Below, one piece after another: positions 42,456 through 51,924 of a DNA stretch of 64,000 bases. The notes below the pieces were generated by a model. The model saw only the letters and a program-made list of their open reading frames with translations. It ran no database searches and had not been told where the DNA came from. Position 1 is the stretch's first letter; each line of letters opens with the position of its first letter. The DNA comes from Lachnospiraceae bacterium. GTDB taxonomy: Bacteria; Bacillota; Clostridia; Lachnospirales; Lachnospiraceae. The stretch lies in assembly GCA_022800815.1 (NCBI GenBank), contig JAAWRC010000003.1:1-64000 (forward strand). Direction: 5' to 3'. The translations under genes were made by a program, and so were the position numbers.

Positions 42456-44103
42456 TGAAGCAGCTACCTCCCATGAACTCCCGCAGCAGAGAATTGTTCG
42501 GGATATTGTCACTGACCACCGTCAGGAAATAATCAAAAAACTTGAGCAGCCGTTTGGCCTCCACGTACTCCGGCACCTCCCTGGGGATACCGAAGAGAAG
42601 CGGTTCCGCATAGGGCTTTAACACGGCAAGCTCGTAGATCAGGGCCGAATTGAACACCACGTCCGCCGACTCCTGATAGGGAAAGATGTTCTCCTCCTCG
42701 CCCCTGCGGACCGAAGGCCACATGGCGATGGTGTCTCTGGCGGAGGTTCCCCTGGTCCTGGCGTCCCGCACGATCCGCCTGATCAGCCGTCCGTCGGTGC
42801 TTGGGATCCGGTTGTGCTCGTCCACGTTGAGCTGCGTCAGGGCGCTGATGTAGATCTTAAATTTATGCTCCGGAGCCAGGCTGTAAGAAAGCTTGTCGTT
42901 GAGGCCGTGAATCCCCTCGATGACCAGGATGTCCTCCGCACCAAGAGTCAATGCGTCTCCCCGGTATTCCCGCTTCCCTTTCTTGAAATTAAAGGTGGGC
43001 ATGGCCACGGTCCTTCCCGCCAGAAGCTCCGTCATGTCCTTATTGAACTGCTCCACGTCAATGGCTTCCAGGCATTCGAAATTGTACTCGCCGGATTCGT
43101 CCCTGGGCGTGTCCTCCCGGTTGACAAAGTAATTGTCCAGAGCGATGGGATGGGGCTTTAACCCCAGTGTCCTGAGCTGGATGGAGAGCCGGTGGGAGAA
43201 GCTGGTCTTCCCCGAGGAGGAGGGCCCTGCGATCATGACGAACTTTTTCTTCCTGTCCGCTGCGATCTGGGTGGCAATCTCCCCCAGCCGTTTTTCCATG
43301 AGCGCCTCCTGGACCAGGATCAGATCGCCCACGGAACCGTTCACGATCCACTCATTGAGATCCCCCACCGTGTCCACGCCCAGGGTCTCTCCCCATCTGG
43401 AAGACTCCTTCTGGCAGCGATAGACCTTCTCGCCCGGATAGAAGTCCGGGACCACCTCCGGCTCCCGCTGGACCGGCATCTGAATCACGATGCCCCCGTC
43501 AAAGGGGTAGAGCTTGAAATATTTGAGATAGCCCGTGTCCGGCACCATGTAGCCATAGTAATAATCCTCAAAGCCCCGGATCCGATAGAGGTTGACCCTG
43601 GAGACCCTGCGGTAGCGGAAGAGCTTTTCCTTGTCGTGCATGCGGTACTGGCCGAAAAGCTCAACCGCCTCGTCCGTGGAGACGTTCCGTTTGTCGATGG
43701 GGATCCTCGCTTCCACCAGTTCCCGCATCTTCTCCTCCACCTTTGCGGTAAAGGCCTCGTCCGCCGTAATCCGTCCCCGGATATCCACGTAGACCCCCTT
43801 GCTCACGGAAAAATCCACCAGCACCTTGTCCAGGTTCTCCCGGCCGGCCACCTTGTAGATGGCCTTCACGAGAAGAAAGATCATGCTGCGGTGATAGGTC
43901 TGGATCCCCGGTTTGTCCGCCGCCGTGAAAAAGGAGACCATGCTCCCGTCCGTCACCGTCTTGTGCAATTCCGCCAGCTTTCCGTTCACGGACGCCAGGA
44001 GAATGTCATGGGCGTATTCCCCCTGCACTTTTTTCGCAAGAGACAGAAGGGAGGCGTTCTCCTCCACTTCCATCTCCCTGTTGTTAAGCATTACCTTCCA
44101 CAT
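42448..44103 (-). CDS. Uridine kinase-like nucleoside kinase with TGS domain
   Basis: A 551-residue protein: an N-terminal TGS/ThrRS-second-domain-like part (about 1-250) as in threonyl-tRNA synthetase, then a phosphoribulokinase/uridine-kinase domain with the P-loop AGPSSSGKTSF and 'ILVIEGIHGLNDKL'. This architecture is common in Firmicutes and is annotated nucleoside or uridine kinase; the exact substrate is not proven. The start at 44103 has AGGAGGGA. It lies 22 bases after nif3 and overlaps the GGDEF gene. Confidence 0.9.
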   Translation of the reverse strand: MWKVMLNNREMEVEENASLLSLAKKVQGEYAHDILLASVNGKLAELHKTVTDGSMVSFFTAADKPGIQTYHRSMIFLLVKAIYKVAGRENLDKVLVDFSVSKGVYVDIRGRITADEAFTAKVEEKMRELVEARIPIDKRNVSTDEAVELFGQYRMHDKEKLFRYRRVSRVNLYRIRGFEDYYYGYMVPDTGYLKYFKLYPFDGGIVIQMPVQREPEVVPDFYPGEKVYRCQKESSRWGETLGVDTVGDLNEWIVNGSVGDLILVQEALMEKRLGEIATQIAADRKKKFVMIAGPSSSGKTSFSHRLSIQLRTLGLKPHPIALDNYFVNREDTPRDESGEYNFECLEAIDVEQFNKDMTELLAGRTVAMPTFNFKKGKREYRGDALTLGAEDILVIEGIHGLNDKLSYSLAPEHKFKIYISALTQLNVDEHNRIPSTDGRLIRRIVRDARTRGTSARDTIAMWPSVRRGEEENIFPYQESADVVFNSALIYELAVLKPYAEPLLFGIPREVPEYVEAKRLLKFFDYFLTVVSDNIPNNSLLREFMGGSCFNV

Positions 44104-44125
44104 ACCAATCCCTCCTGTATTCCTC

Positions 44126-44926
44126 TTATCGTATCTGATATGGATAGACCACCGGTGCCCGAACCACTCGGAGCCCGGCCTCCTCGGCCTCCAGTTTCTC
44201 TGCCACCGCCTCCACGAACAGATGCTCCAGTCCGTAATGGCCGGCGTCCACCAGGGAGACTCCCTCTGCCACAAGGTCCAGTCCCTCGTGGTGCCCCATG
44301 TCCCCGGTGATAAGTACGTCCGCTCCCCGCAAGAGCGCCGCCTTCCCCATGCTCTTTCCGGAGCCCGGGGAGATGGCCGCCCTCCTCACGGGCCTTCCGG
44401 AAGAGTAGACCGTCACGGCCGGAATCCCGAACCGCTCCTTCACGGTCTTTGCAAGCGTCTCCACCGCACAGACCTCTTTCAGATCTCCAATCTTTCCGAT
44501 ACCCACGGGAGCGTCATCTTGCTCCCCGGTCACTTCCAGGGGCAGAAGTTCTTTTGTCTCGTCAAAGAGGCCGAGCCGTCCTGCCGCCAGGTCCGCCATC
44601 CCGCCTTTTGCGATGTCAAAGCTCGTATGGCCGCTGTAGCATGAAATGTCTGCCGCAATCAGCGACAGAAGCCGCCGTCCCAGGGCGTCCCGATCGCTGA
44701 CATGCTTCACGCCCCCGAAAATCAGCGGGTGATGGGTAATCAACATGTCCGCCCCCTCCCGGATGGCGGCCTCTATGATTGCTTCCGTGGCATCCAGGGC
44801 CACGTAGACCGTATGTACTTCCTTTCCCGCCCTTCCCGCCAAAAGTCCCACGTTGTCCCAGGATTCTGCCAAGGACTCCGGCCACCTCCGGTCAAACCAA
44901 GCTGCGATCTCTCCACAGGTTTTCAT
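44126..44926 (-). CDS. Nif3-like dinuclear metal centre protein
   Basis: A 266-residue member of the NIF3 (YqfO/DUF34) family. The metal-binding motifs are 'LITHHPLIFGG' (near residue 62) and the late 'GDMGHHEGLDLV', with 'SYSGHTSFDIAKGGM'-type central motif ('CYSGHTSFD'). The biochemical role is debated; GTP cyclohydrolase I type 2 annotation is doubtful. It has the short form without the PII-like insert. Start at 44926 with GAAAGGAG. The dnaG-rpoD-trmK-nif3 order is typical of Firmicutes. Confidence 0.94.
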   Translation of the reverse strand: MKTCGEIAAWFDRRWPESLAESWDNVGLLAGRAGKEVHTVYVALDATEAIIEAAIREGADMLITHHPLIFGGVKHVSDRDALGRRLLSLIAADISCYSGHTSFDIAKGGMADLAAGRLGLFDETKELLPLEVTGEQDDAPVGIGKIGDLKEVCAVETLAKTVKERFGIPAVTVYSSGRPVRRAAISPGSGKSMGKAALLRGADVLITGDMGHHEGLDLVAEGVSLVDAGHYGLEHLFVEAVAEKLEAEEAGLRVVRAPVVYPYQIR

Positions 44927-44950
44927 TTTGCACTCCTTTCTGCCGTTACA

Positions 44951-45160
44951 AGCGATTGCGAAACATGACATTGCATGGCGGATTCTGGCGATTGCGTCCA
45001 TCCAAAGCCTGCAGCGCCAGCCATTCCGATGAGCCCATAACCGCAGAAAACACTCGGGCAGAGGCCCTCCTGTTTTCCATGGTCTCATCTCCATGGCGCA
45101 GAGGGCTTTTCCCGGATGCAATCACCAGAATCCTCCCCAAAGTTTTCCCGCAATCGCCCG
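44951..45160. repeat. Palindromic repeat A, copy 5 (complete, diverged arms)
   Basis: It has the same ends (GCGATTGCGAAA / CGCAATCGCC) and centre (AAAGCCTGCAGCGCC, ACTCGGGCAGAGGCCCTC, GGCGCAGAGGGCTTTTCCC) as copy 2. The arms here read ATTCTGGCGATTGCG against TGCAATCACCAGAAT, whereas copy 2 has ATTCTGCCAATAT against ATATTGTCAGAAT: both sides changed together, so pairing is kept. It lies between trmK and nif3 inside the operon. Confidence 0.85.
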
Positions 45161-45184
45161 GCACACCCACAGTTCTCCGTTTTG

Positions 45185-45207
45185 CAACCGCCCGGCTTCG
45201 GCGGTTG
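45185..45207. repeat. Short GC-rich hairpin after trmK
   Basis: CAACCGCC and GGCGGTTG form an 8-bp stem around a 7-base loop, ten bases past the trmK stop. No T-run follows, so it is an RNA-end or spacer hairpin rather than a strong terminator. Confidence 0.5.
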
Positions 45208-45216
45208 GCCCAGCTC

Positions 45217-46005
45217 TCAGGTTTCCATCGTGCGGGCCGCCGCCTCGGCCAGGGCAATAGCCCCGGAGAGCAGGGAAAGCTCTTGTTCCACCTGGGTGAG
45301 CCGCTCTCCGGCCCGCCCCGTCCCCGCAGGCAAAAGTTCCGCCCGGATGGCCTCCAGGATCCCCCTCTCTTTCCGGAGAAAGGCTGAGACCACCGGCTTT
45401 CCCGAGCGGAGCAGATACCGCCCGTAGGTCTCCTCCACAAGGCTCCAGGGCTCCTTCCGGCACGAAATCGCCTCCGCCATCTTTTCGGGCGCCGCCTTGA
45501 GCACCGTGTAATATTTCCCCTCGTCGAGGACCATGTCCTCCGTGAGGATCCGGTATCCGTTCCCCATGAGGTAACGGCGCACTCCGGGGATTTCCGACTG
45601 GGGGGAGAGCACCAGGTATCTGAGACTTTCCGCCGTCCGCCTCCCCTTCGTGAGGATCCGTATCATGAGGGGGCCTCCCATCCCGGCAAGGACTGCCGCA
45701 TCGGCTTCCCCCGGCGCAAGGGCCGAGAAACCGTCGCTGAGCCTGAGCTCAATCTGTCCCGAAAGCCCCCGCTCCTCCACATGGGCCTTAGCCCGGGAAA
45801 GCGGGCCCTTCCCCACGTCCATGGCGATGGCCGAGGGGATTCGCCCCTCCTCCAAAAGCCGGATGGGCAGGTACCCGTGGTCCGTCCCGACGTCCGCCAG
45901 ACGGCTCCCCATCTCCACCATGTCCCCGACGGCCCGAAGCCTTGGCGAAAGCGCCGTCCGCCCCCCCGCTTCCCCGGGGTCTTTCCTCCTAAGTCCTTTA
46001 TCCAT
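45217..46005 (-). CDS. trmK: tRNA (adenine-22-N1)-methyltransferase TrmK
   Basis: SAM-dependent methylation of A22 in bacterial tRNAs. The 262-residue protein begins 'MDKGLRRKDP' at 46005 with a GGGAGAAGGG site. Motifs: 'LSPRLRAVGDMVEMG', 'LADVGTDHGYLPI' (SAM binding), 'VLAGMGGPLMIRIL' and 'LVLSPQSEIPGVRRYLM'. The C-terminal coiled coil is present. An insertion of about 15 residues near the middle of the C-terminal half ('TGRAGERLTQ') makes it slightly longer than usual. It stands between rpoD and nif3, its usual place. Confidence 0.95.
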   Translation of the reverse strand: MDKGLRRKDPGEAGGRTALSPRLRAVGDMVEMGSRLADVGTDHGYLPIRLLEEGRIPSAIAMDVGKGPLSRAKAHVEERGLSGQIELRLSDGFSALAPGEADAAVLAGMGGPLMIRILTKGRRTAESLRYLVLSPQSEIPGVRRYLMGNGYRILTEDMVLDEGKYYTVLKAAPEKMAEAISCRKEPWSLVEETYGRYLLRSGKPVVSAFLRKERGILEAIRAELLPAGTGRAGERLTQVEQELSLLSGAIALAEAAARTMET

Positions 46006-46061
46006 ACCCTTCTCCCACACTGAGCCTCCTACATCACGCAATCCCCCATGTCACGAGAAGT

Positions 46062-46216
46062 CAGGAAGAAACGTGGTTTTTTCTAAGCCAGAACCATTTG
46101 AAAGCCGCCGGTACTTAGGGCGTTCCGAGCGTAAGCGAAAGAAAGCCCTTAGTACCGCTGCGAGCTTTCAAGAGCGGAAGCGTGTTCTGGCGTGAAAAGA
46201 ACCACGTTTCTTCCGT
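46062..46216. repeat. Palindromic element C
   Basis: Imperfect palindrome of about 155 bp starting two bases past the rpoD stop. GGAAGAAACGTGGTT (46064-46078) and AACCACGTTTCTTCC (46200-46214) are exact complements. Inner pairs are CCAGAAC with GTTCTGG, TTGAAAG with CTTTCAA, and GGTACTTAGGGC with GCCCTTAGTACC. No T-run follows on the minus strand. The ends share GGAAGAAA-GGTTCTTTT with element D. Confidence 0.9.
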
Positions 46217-46218
46217 CA

Positions 46219-47301
46219 CTACTCCAAAAAGTCCTTCAGCTTCCGGCTCCTGCTGGGATGCCTGAGCTTCCTGAGGGCCTTGGCCTCGATCTGGCGGATC
46301 CGCTCCCTGGTCACGTTGAATTCCCGTCCCACTTCCTCCAGGGTCCGCCCCTCGCCGTCCAGAAGCCCGAACCGCATGCAGAGCACCTGTCGTTCCCGAT
46401 CCGTCAGGGTGCATAACACCTCGCCAAGCTGTTCCCGAAGCATTGAGAAATCCGCCGCCTCCGCCGGAACCTGGACCCGGTCGTCCTGGATGAAGTCCGA
46501 CAGATGGCTGTCGTCCTCCTCCCCCACCGGCGTCTCTAGGGAGACCGGCTCCATGGAGAAACGCATGATCTCCCGCACCTTGTCGGGGGAGAGCTTCATT
46601 TGCTCCCCGATCTCCTCCGGGCTCGGCTCCCGCCCGTACTCCTGAGTCAGCCTTCTGGAGACCCGGATGACCCGGTTGATGGTCTCCACCATGTGGACCG
46701 GGATGCGGATGGTCCTTCCCTGGTCGGCGATGGCCCTGGTAATGGCCTGACGGATCCACCAGGTGGCATAGGTGCTGAACTTGTACCCCTTTCGATAGTC
46801 AAACTTCTCCACCGCCTTCATGAGCCCAAGATTTCCCTCCTGGATCAGGTCCAGGAACTGCATGCCCCGGCCCGCATACCGCTTGGCGACGCTCACCACC
46901 AGCCTGAGGTTGGCCTCCGCCAGCCGCCTGGCGGCATCCTCGCTCCCCTCCTCGATCTGCCTGGCCAGCCGGATTTCTTCCCCGGGCGTGAGGAGCGGCA
47001 CCTTCCCGATCTCTTTCAGATAAAGACGCACCGGGTCCTCCTCCGTGGCCCCTTCCATCTCTTTTGGCAGTGGAAGCTCCTCCTCCGCTTCCTCCTCCGG
47101 AAAAACCTCCGAAAACCCGCTCTGTATCTCCACTCCTGCGGCTTCCAGCACCTGGAAGGTCCGGTCGATGCAGTCTGCGTTCAGACTGTCCTCCTCCAAA
47201 GCCTCCATAATGTCCTGATAGTCCAGAATGTTCTTCCTCCGTGCCGCCAGCGAAAGCAGACCCGCCAGCTTGTCCTCCAATCGGAGATTCACCGCCTCCA
47301 T
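46219..47301 (-). CDS. rpoD: Primary sigma factor RpoD (SigA)
   Basis: Housekeeping sigma factor that directs RNA polymerase to -35/-10 promoters. The 360-residue protein has region 1.1 in short form (about 1-60), an acidic spacer, region 1.2 '[20 protein letters not shown]', region 2 '[20 protein letters not shown]', region 3, and region 4.2 '[20 protein letters not shown]'. The promoters seen in this window match its expected TTGACA-17-TATAAT preference. It follows dnaG within about 50 bases. Confidence 0.98.
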   Translation of the reverse strand: MEAVNLRLEDKLAGLLSLAARRKNILDYQDIMEALEEDSLNADCIDRTFQVLEAAGVEIQSGFSEVFPEEEAEEELPLPKEMEGATEEDPVRLYLKEIGKVPLLTPGEEIRLARQIEEGSEDAARRLAEANLRLVVSVAKRYAGRGMQFLDLIQEGNLGLMKAVEKFDYRKGYKFSTYATWWIRQAITRAIADQGRTIRIPVHMVETINRVIRVSRRLTQEYGREPSPEEIGEQMKLSPDKVREIMRFSMEPVSLETPVGEEDDSHLSDFIQDDRVQVPAEAADFSMLREQLGEVLCTLTDRERQVLCMRFGLLDGEGRTLEEVGREFNVTRERIRQIEAKALRKLRHPSRSRKLKDFLE

Positions 47302-47352
47302 ATAACTCCCATCCTTCCGTCACCGTCTACTGCTGTTGCACAAAGTATTTCC

Positions 47353-49107
47353 TTAATTGAGAGAAATATGCAGTCCGTTTATCCCGGCCTGCTCCTTCAT
47401 GAGCTTTTGCAGAAGAGAAATGTCCGTCACGTTCCGGATCTTTTCCTCCAGACTGTGCCGTTTCACCCGTTTCACCGTCTCCGCAAACGCCTTCTCTCGT
47501 TCCTCCTTGGAAAGCTCCGAAAGGGAAGTGTTGAACAGCGATGCCACTTCCTTGTATTCATCCTCGTCGTTGATAAAATGGTTCAGAATGTCCGCCGGCG
47601 AGAGCGTCCCCACCTCCAGGCCCTCATAGACCATCCCGGCCACCCGCCGGTATAATTCCTCCGTGAAATCCTCCGGCGAAAGGATCCCCTTCACCGCCGG
47701 ATAGACCCGCTCATCCTCTATGAGCCAGGTGAGGAGGATCTTCTGGGACTGCCGAATCCCGTCCGGCTTCCTCCTTTTTTCCGTCCTGCCGCCCGTCCTC
47801 CCCGTCCCGCCTCCGAGCCCCGTCCTGCCGCCCGTGGCGTTCACCAGGCTTTTCAAACTGTCATAGTCGATCAGGTACTGTCTTGCGGCCGCCTCCATAT
47901 AGTTTTCCCGCTCCAGCCGCTCCGTAAACTGTAAAAGCTTTTCCGCAAGAGCGTTGTGAAAGGCGGTCTTCTGCTCCGGGTCGTTCATGTCATACTGGTG
48001 ATACAGCACGTCCGTCTCGAAAAGAAAGCTGTTTTTCGCCTGGCTGATCCGCTCCTCAAAGGCCTCCCGGCCCAAGGCCTTTATGAATTCATCCGGGTCC
48101 TTATAGGGTTTAAGGTTTAAAACCCTTGCCGAAATGCCCGCCTCTTTCAAAATGGGGATGGCCCTGAGCGCCGCCTTCACCCCTGCCCCGTCGCTGTCGT
48201 AGGTTAAGACCGCCTGCTCCGTATAGCGGCGCAGCAGGTTTGCGTGTCCCGGCGTGAAGGCCGTCCCCAGGGAAGCCACCGCATTGGTGAACCCGGCCTG
48301 GTGCATGGAGATCACATCCATGTAGCCTTCGCAGAGCAGCAGGTAGGGCTTCCTGGCCGTCCTGGCGTAATTGAGCCCGTAAAGGTTCCGGCTCTTGTCA
48401 AAGACCTTTGTCTCCGGGGAATTCAGGTATTTGGGCTCCCCCTCCCCCATGACCCGGCCGCCGAAGCCGATGACCTTCCCGTTTGCATCCATGATGGGAA
48501 ACATGACCCGGTTCCAGAACCGGTCATGGGCCCCCCGCTCCTCGATCTTTACAAGCCCGCTCTCATTTAAGACCTCGTCCGAAAATCCCTTCTTTTTTAG
48601 ATACCGGTAGAGGTCGTCGCTGTACATGTTGGCGTAGCCCAGGCCGAACCGCCGGATGGTCTCCTCCGTGAGCCCCCTCCCCGTCAGGTACTCATGGGCC
48701 CGCTTTCCACCAGGGCCCGTCAGCTGGTAATAAAAATACCTCCCCGCCTCCTTGTTGGCCTCCAGAAGTCTGGAGCGCAGATCCGCCTGCCTTCTCGCCT
48801 CGGCGCTCTCCTCCCCCTTCGGAAGCTCCACCCCAGCCCGCTCCGCCAGGGCCTCCAAAGCTTCCGGGAACGTATAGTTCTCATATTCCATCAGGAAGGT
48901 GATCACATTTCCGCCGGCCCCGCATCCGAAGCAGTAATACATCTGTTTGGACGGCGTCACCGAGAATGAGGGGGTCTTTTCATTGTGGAAGGGACAGAGC
49001 CCGAAATAAGTGCCGCCCTTCTTCTGCAATTTCACATAAGAAGAAATCACGTCCACGATGTCACTTCTGGAGCGGACCTCCTCCACCAGCTCGTCCGGAT
49101 AATACAT
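47353..49107 (-). CDS. dnaG: DNA primase
   Basis: Makes RNA primers for replication. Start at 49107 ('MYYPDELVEEV') with GAGGTGAGG, 584 residues. The N-terminal zinc-binding domain shows 'GLCPFHNEKTPSF' and 'YYCFGCGAGGNVI'; the TOPRIM core includes 'LCEGYMDVISMHQAGF' and 'TYDSDGAGVKAA'; the C-terminal third is the DnaB-binding domain. It lies between dgt and rpoD, the macromolecular-synthesis order of Firmicutes. Confidence 0.98.
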   Translation of the reverse strand: MYYPDELVEEVRSRSDIVDVISSYVKLQKKGGTYFGLCPFHNEKTPSFSVTPSKQMYYCFGCGAGGNVITFLMEYENYTFPEALEALAERAGVELPKGEESAEARRQADLRSRLLEANKEAGRYFYYQLTGPGGKRAHEYLTGRGLTEETIRRFGLGYANMYSDDLYRYLKKKGFSDEVLNESGLVKIEERGAHDRFWNRVMFPIMDANGKVIGFGGRVMGEGEPKYLNSPETKVFDKSRNLYGLNYARTARKPYLLLCEGYMDVISMHQAGFTNAVASLGTAFTPGHANLLRRYTEQAVLTYDSDGAGVKAALRAIPILKEAGISARVLNLKPYKDPDEFIKALGREAFEERISQAKNSFLFETDVLYHQYDMNDPEQKTAFHNALAEKLLQFTERLERENYMEAAARQYLIDYDSLKSLVNATGGRTGLGGGTGRTGGRTEKRRKPDGIRQSQKILLTWLIEDERVYPAVKGILSPEDFTEELYRRVAGMVYEGLEVGTLSPADILNHFINDEDEYKEVASLFNTSLSELSKEEREKAFAETVKRVKRHSLEEKIRNVTDISLLQKLMKEQAGINGLHISLN

Positions 49108-49120
49108 AGCCTCACCTCTG

Positions 49121-50125
49121 TCAGTTTTTCCACGCCTTCGGCACGAACAGCTCCGTGAAAGTGTCGATGGCATAGCCGTCGCTCATGCCCGCAATATAGT
49201 CGCAGACGACCCGCTCCTCGCTCTCACCCAGCTCCATCAGCCGCCGATACTCCTCCGGAAGCTCCTCCGTGTGCTTCCTGTAATACTCAAACAGCGCAAT
49301 CAGAAGTTCCTTCGCCTTTGGATCCTCCTCCTTGGACACGCTGTTGGCGTAGACATGCTCAAACATAAAGCTCCTGAGGCTTCCCATGGCCCGCTCCACA
49401 TCCGGGGACATGCAAATCTCCGGCTTTCCCAGGCTTTCCCCGATGATATTATGGATGATGGTATTGAGCCGCTCTCTTACGGTATGCCCCAAAACGTCCG
49501 TATATTCCGCCGGGAGCTCCTCTTCCGTCAGAATCCCCGCCCGGATGGCATCGTCGATGTCATGGTTTATGTAGGCGATCTTGTCGGAAATCCGCACCAC
49601 CTTCCCCTCCAGGGTGGAAGGATTCCCCGAAGTCCTGTGGTTCAGGATGCCGTCCCGCACTTCCCAGGTGAGGTTCAGCCCCACCCCGTCCTTCTCCAAC
49701 CGCTCCACCACCCGAACGCTCTGCTTATAATGAGCGAAACCACCGGTACAGACGGAATTAAGGGCCGCCTCCCCCGCATGGCCGAAGGGGGTGTGACCCA
49801 GGTCGTGACCGAGGGCAATAGCCTCCGTCAGCTCCTCGTTGAGCCGCAGGGACTTGGAGATGCTCCTGGCGATCTGAGCCACCTCCAGGGTGTGAGTCAG
49901 CCTGGTCCGGTAATGGTCGCCCACCGGTGAGAGAAAGACCTGCGTCTTGTGCTTTAAGCGGCGGAAGGACTTGGAGTGAAGGATCCGGTCCCGGTCCCTT
50001 TGGTAGGCGGGCCGGATGTCGCAGGGCTCCTCCTCCCTCTGCCGCCCCCTGGTGTTCTTGCTGAGGGCCGCATAGGGGCTGAACGTGGCCTCCTCCAGTG
50101 CCTCCAGCTGCTCCCTGATATTCAT
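49121..50125 (-). CDS. dgt: Deoxyguanosinetriphosphate triphosphohydrolase-like protein
   Basis: HD-domain dNTP triphosphohydrolase of the dGTPase type 2 group, 334 residues. Start at 50125 with AGGAGG. HD residues: 'HYRTRLTHTLEVAQIARSI' (H) and 'LGHDLGHTPFGHAGE' (HD), later 'RISDKIAYINHDIDD' (D). Together they form the metal site. It may balance dNTP pools ahead of dnaG in the same transcript. Promoter at 50225-50252. Confidence 0.94.
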   Translation of the reverse strand: MNIREQLEALEEATFSPYAALSKNTRGRQREEEPCDIRPAYQRDRDRILHSKSFRRLKHKTQVFLSPVGDHYRTRLTHTLEVAQIARSISKSLRLNEELTEAIALGHDLGHTPFGHAGEAALNSVCTGGFAHYKQSVRVVERLEKDGVGLNLTWEVRDGILNHRTSGNPSTLEGKVVRISDKIAYINHDIDDAIRAGILTEEELPAEYTDVLGHTVRERLNTIIHNIIGESLGKPEICMSPDVERAMGSLRSFMFEHVYANSVSKEEDPKAKELLIALFEYYRKHTEELPEEYRRLMELGESEERVVCDYIAGMSDGYAIDTFTELFVPKAWKN

Positions 50126-50224
50126 TGTCCCGCCTCCTTGCATATTTTGTTTTTCTTTCCGTGCGATCTTCCACAGTCTTTTGACAATCTTCTATAAAAA
50201 AGATTTTTCTGTAACCTCTCTATG

Positions 50225-50252
50225 AGTATACCACATTCCCTTTGAATAGCAA
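50225..50252 (-). promoter_or_regulatory. Promoter of the dgt-dnaG-rpoD operon
   Basis: On the minus strand TTGCTA (50247-50252) and TATACT (50225-50230) are 16 bp apart, about 100 bases before the dgt start. Confidence 0.65.
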
Positions 50253-50375
50253 AGAAAATCCCATCGCCTTTTTTTGATATTTTTACAAAAACGAGAAAAA
50301 ATAAAAATAGGGAAAAAATAGAGAATTCTCCAGTAATATAATTTTTAGGATTTTCACGGAAAATTCACTTTTCCC

Positions 50376-50404
50376 TTGTCCCCTCGTCAATTTTATTGTA
50401 AACT
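50376..50404 (+). promoter_or_regulatory. Promoter of the NSS transporter gene
   Basis: TTGTCC (50376-50381) and TAAACT (50399-50404) are 17 bp apart, 31 bases before the start codon. Confidence 0.6.
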
Positions 50405-50435
50405 AGAGAGAAATGACTATTTTGGAGGGAAAAGC

Positions 50436-51791
50436 ATGGAACAAACGACAAAAAGAAGCAGCTTCTCCGGAAAGCTGGGATTCGTCCTGGCTGCCGCAGG
50501 CTCTGCGGTGGGACTGGGCAATATCTGGCGGTTTCCGTATCTGGCGGCCAAATACGGCGGAGGAATCTTCCTTCTGGTCTACCTGATTCTGGCCGTGACC
50601 TTCGGCTTTGCCCTGATGGTGGCGGAGATCGCCATCGGCAGGAAGACCAGGCAGAGTGCCATCCACGCCTACGGCGTCCTGGACAAACGGTTCCGCTTCC
50701 TGGGGCCGCTCGCATCCCTGGTGCCCATCATCATCACGCCCTACTACTGCGTGATCGGCGGCTGGGTCATCAAGTATCTGTCCGTCTACGCAACCGGCGG
50801 CGGACATACCCTGGCGGGGGATAACTATTTCACAGAGTTTATCTCCTCCGTCTCGCCCATGGTATGGTTCATCGTCTTCGTGGCCATCACCGTGATCATC
50901 GTCATGACCGGCGTGGAGAAGGGCGTGGAGAAGGTCAGCAAGGTCATGATGCCCCTTCTGGTACTGCTCTCATTGGGAATCGCCATCTACTGTCTGACTC
51001 TTCCCGGAGCCATGGAGGGCGTGGTCTACTACCTGAAACCGGATTTCAGCAAGTTTTCCGCAACCACGATCTTAGCCGCCATGGGACAGTTATTCTACTC
51101 CATGTCCCTGGCCATGGGCATCATGATTACCTACGGCTCCTACATGAAGAAGGATTCCCATCTGACGGCCTCCGTCCATCAGATTGAGATTTTTGACACG
51201 GGCATCGCCTTCTTAGCCGGCCTGATGGTCATCCCCGCCGTGTTCTCCTTCACCGGGGGCGCAGACATTAATGCGGGACCAGGCCTCATGTTCATGACGC
51301 TCCCGAAGGTGTTCGGAAGCATTGCGGTCACCAACACTATCGGAACCCTGTTCTTCCTGCTGGTGTTGTTTGCGGCTCTCACCTCCGCCATCTCCCTGAC
51401 GGAGACGGTGGTGTCCATCCTCTGCGACAAGACGGGGATGAAGCGGACGACCAGCTGTATCGTGACGGCGGTGATCATCATCGGCCTGGGAAGCCTGTCG
51501 GCCCTCGGCTACGGCGCTCTCGCCCAGGTCCAGATCATCGGCATGGCCTTCCTGGACTTCTTCGACTTCGTCAGCAACAGTATCCTGATGCCCGTCGTGG
51601 CTTTCCTGACCTGCATCCTGGTGGGCTATGTCGTCAAGCCCCCGGCCATCATAGAGGAAGCGGAGGCGGAGGGGGCGACCTTCAAGGGAAGAGGGCTGTT
51701 CGTCTTCGTCATCAAGTACCTTGCGCCCATCTGCATCGTGGCAATCCTTATAAGCTCCGTGCTGAGCGCATTCGGCATCATCAGCATTTAA
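50436..51791 (+). CDS. Sodium-dependent transporter, NSS/SNF family
   Basis: Sodium-coupled symporter of the neurotransmitter:sodium symporter (LeuT) family, 451 residues with 11-12 membrane helices. The start at 50436 follows GGAGGG. Helix 1 carries 'AAAGSAVGLGNIWRFPYL', the unwound substrate/sodium site of LeuT-fold proteins, and helix 6 'YSMSLAMGIMITYGSYM' is also recognisable. The likely substrate is an amino acid, unspecified. It is a single-gene unit, ended by the terminator at 51865-51901. Confidence 0.95.
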   Translation: MEQTTKRSSFSGKLGFVLAAAGSAVGLGNIWRFPYLAAKYGGGIFLLVYLILAVTFGFALMVAEIAIGRKTRQSAIHAYGVLDKRFRFLGPLASLVPIIITPYYCVIGGWVIKYLSVYATGGGHTLAGDNYFTEFISSVSPMVWFIVFVAITVIIVMTGVEKGVEKVSKVMMPLLVLLSLGIAIYCLTLPGAMEGVVYYLKPDFSKFSATTILAAMGQLFYSMSLAMGIMITYGSYMKKDSHLTASVHQIEIFDTGIAFLAGLMVIPAVFSFTGGADINAGPGLMFMTLPKVFGSIAVTNTIGTLFFLLVLFAALTSAISLTETVVSILCDKTGMKRTTSCIVTAVIIIGLGSLSALGYGALAQVQIIGMAFLDFFDFVSNSILMPVVAFLTCILVGYVVKPPAIIEEAEAEGATFKGRGLFVFVIKYLAPICIVAILISSVLSAFGIISI

Positions 51792-51864
51792 GCGAACTGC
51801 ACGAAGCCGGTATGAACACGATTCGCCTGTATTTGACGGCATTTACCGACACATGATAACCAAT

Positions 51865-51901
51865 GGCTGCCCGGCGGGCTTCCTTCCGGGCAGTTCTTTT
51901 T
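51865..51901 (+). terminator. Intrinsic terminator after the NSS transporter gene
   Basis: CTGCCCGG and CCGGGCAG form an 8-bp stem followed by TTCTTTTT. Confidence 0.9.
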
Positions 51902-51924
51902 AAAAGCCTTTTTTATATAATTTT

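Larger units (their letters stand above)
50126..50435. other. Divergent AT-rich intergenic region between dgt and the transporter gene
   Basis: 310 bp with no open frame of note. It holds the minus-strand promoter for dgt-dnaG-rpoD and the plus-strand promoter for the NSS transporter. The central 50255-50345 is very A-rich without clear repeats or structure. Confidence 0.8.

Noticed and set aside
42448-44103. Threonyl-tRNA synthetase
   Set aside because: Only the N-terminal TGS and second domain resemble ThrRS; the C-terminal half is a P-loop kinase and the class II synthetase motifs are absent.
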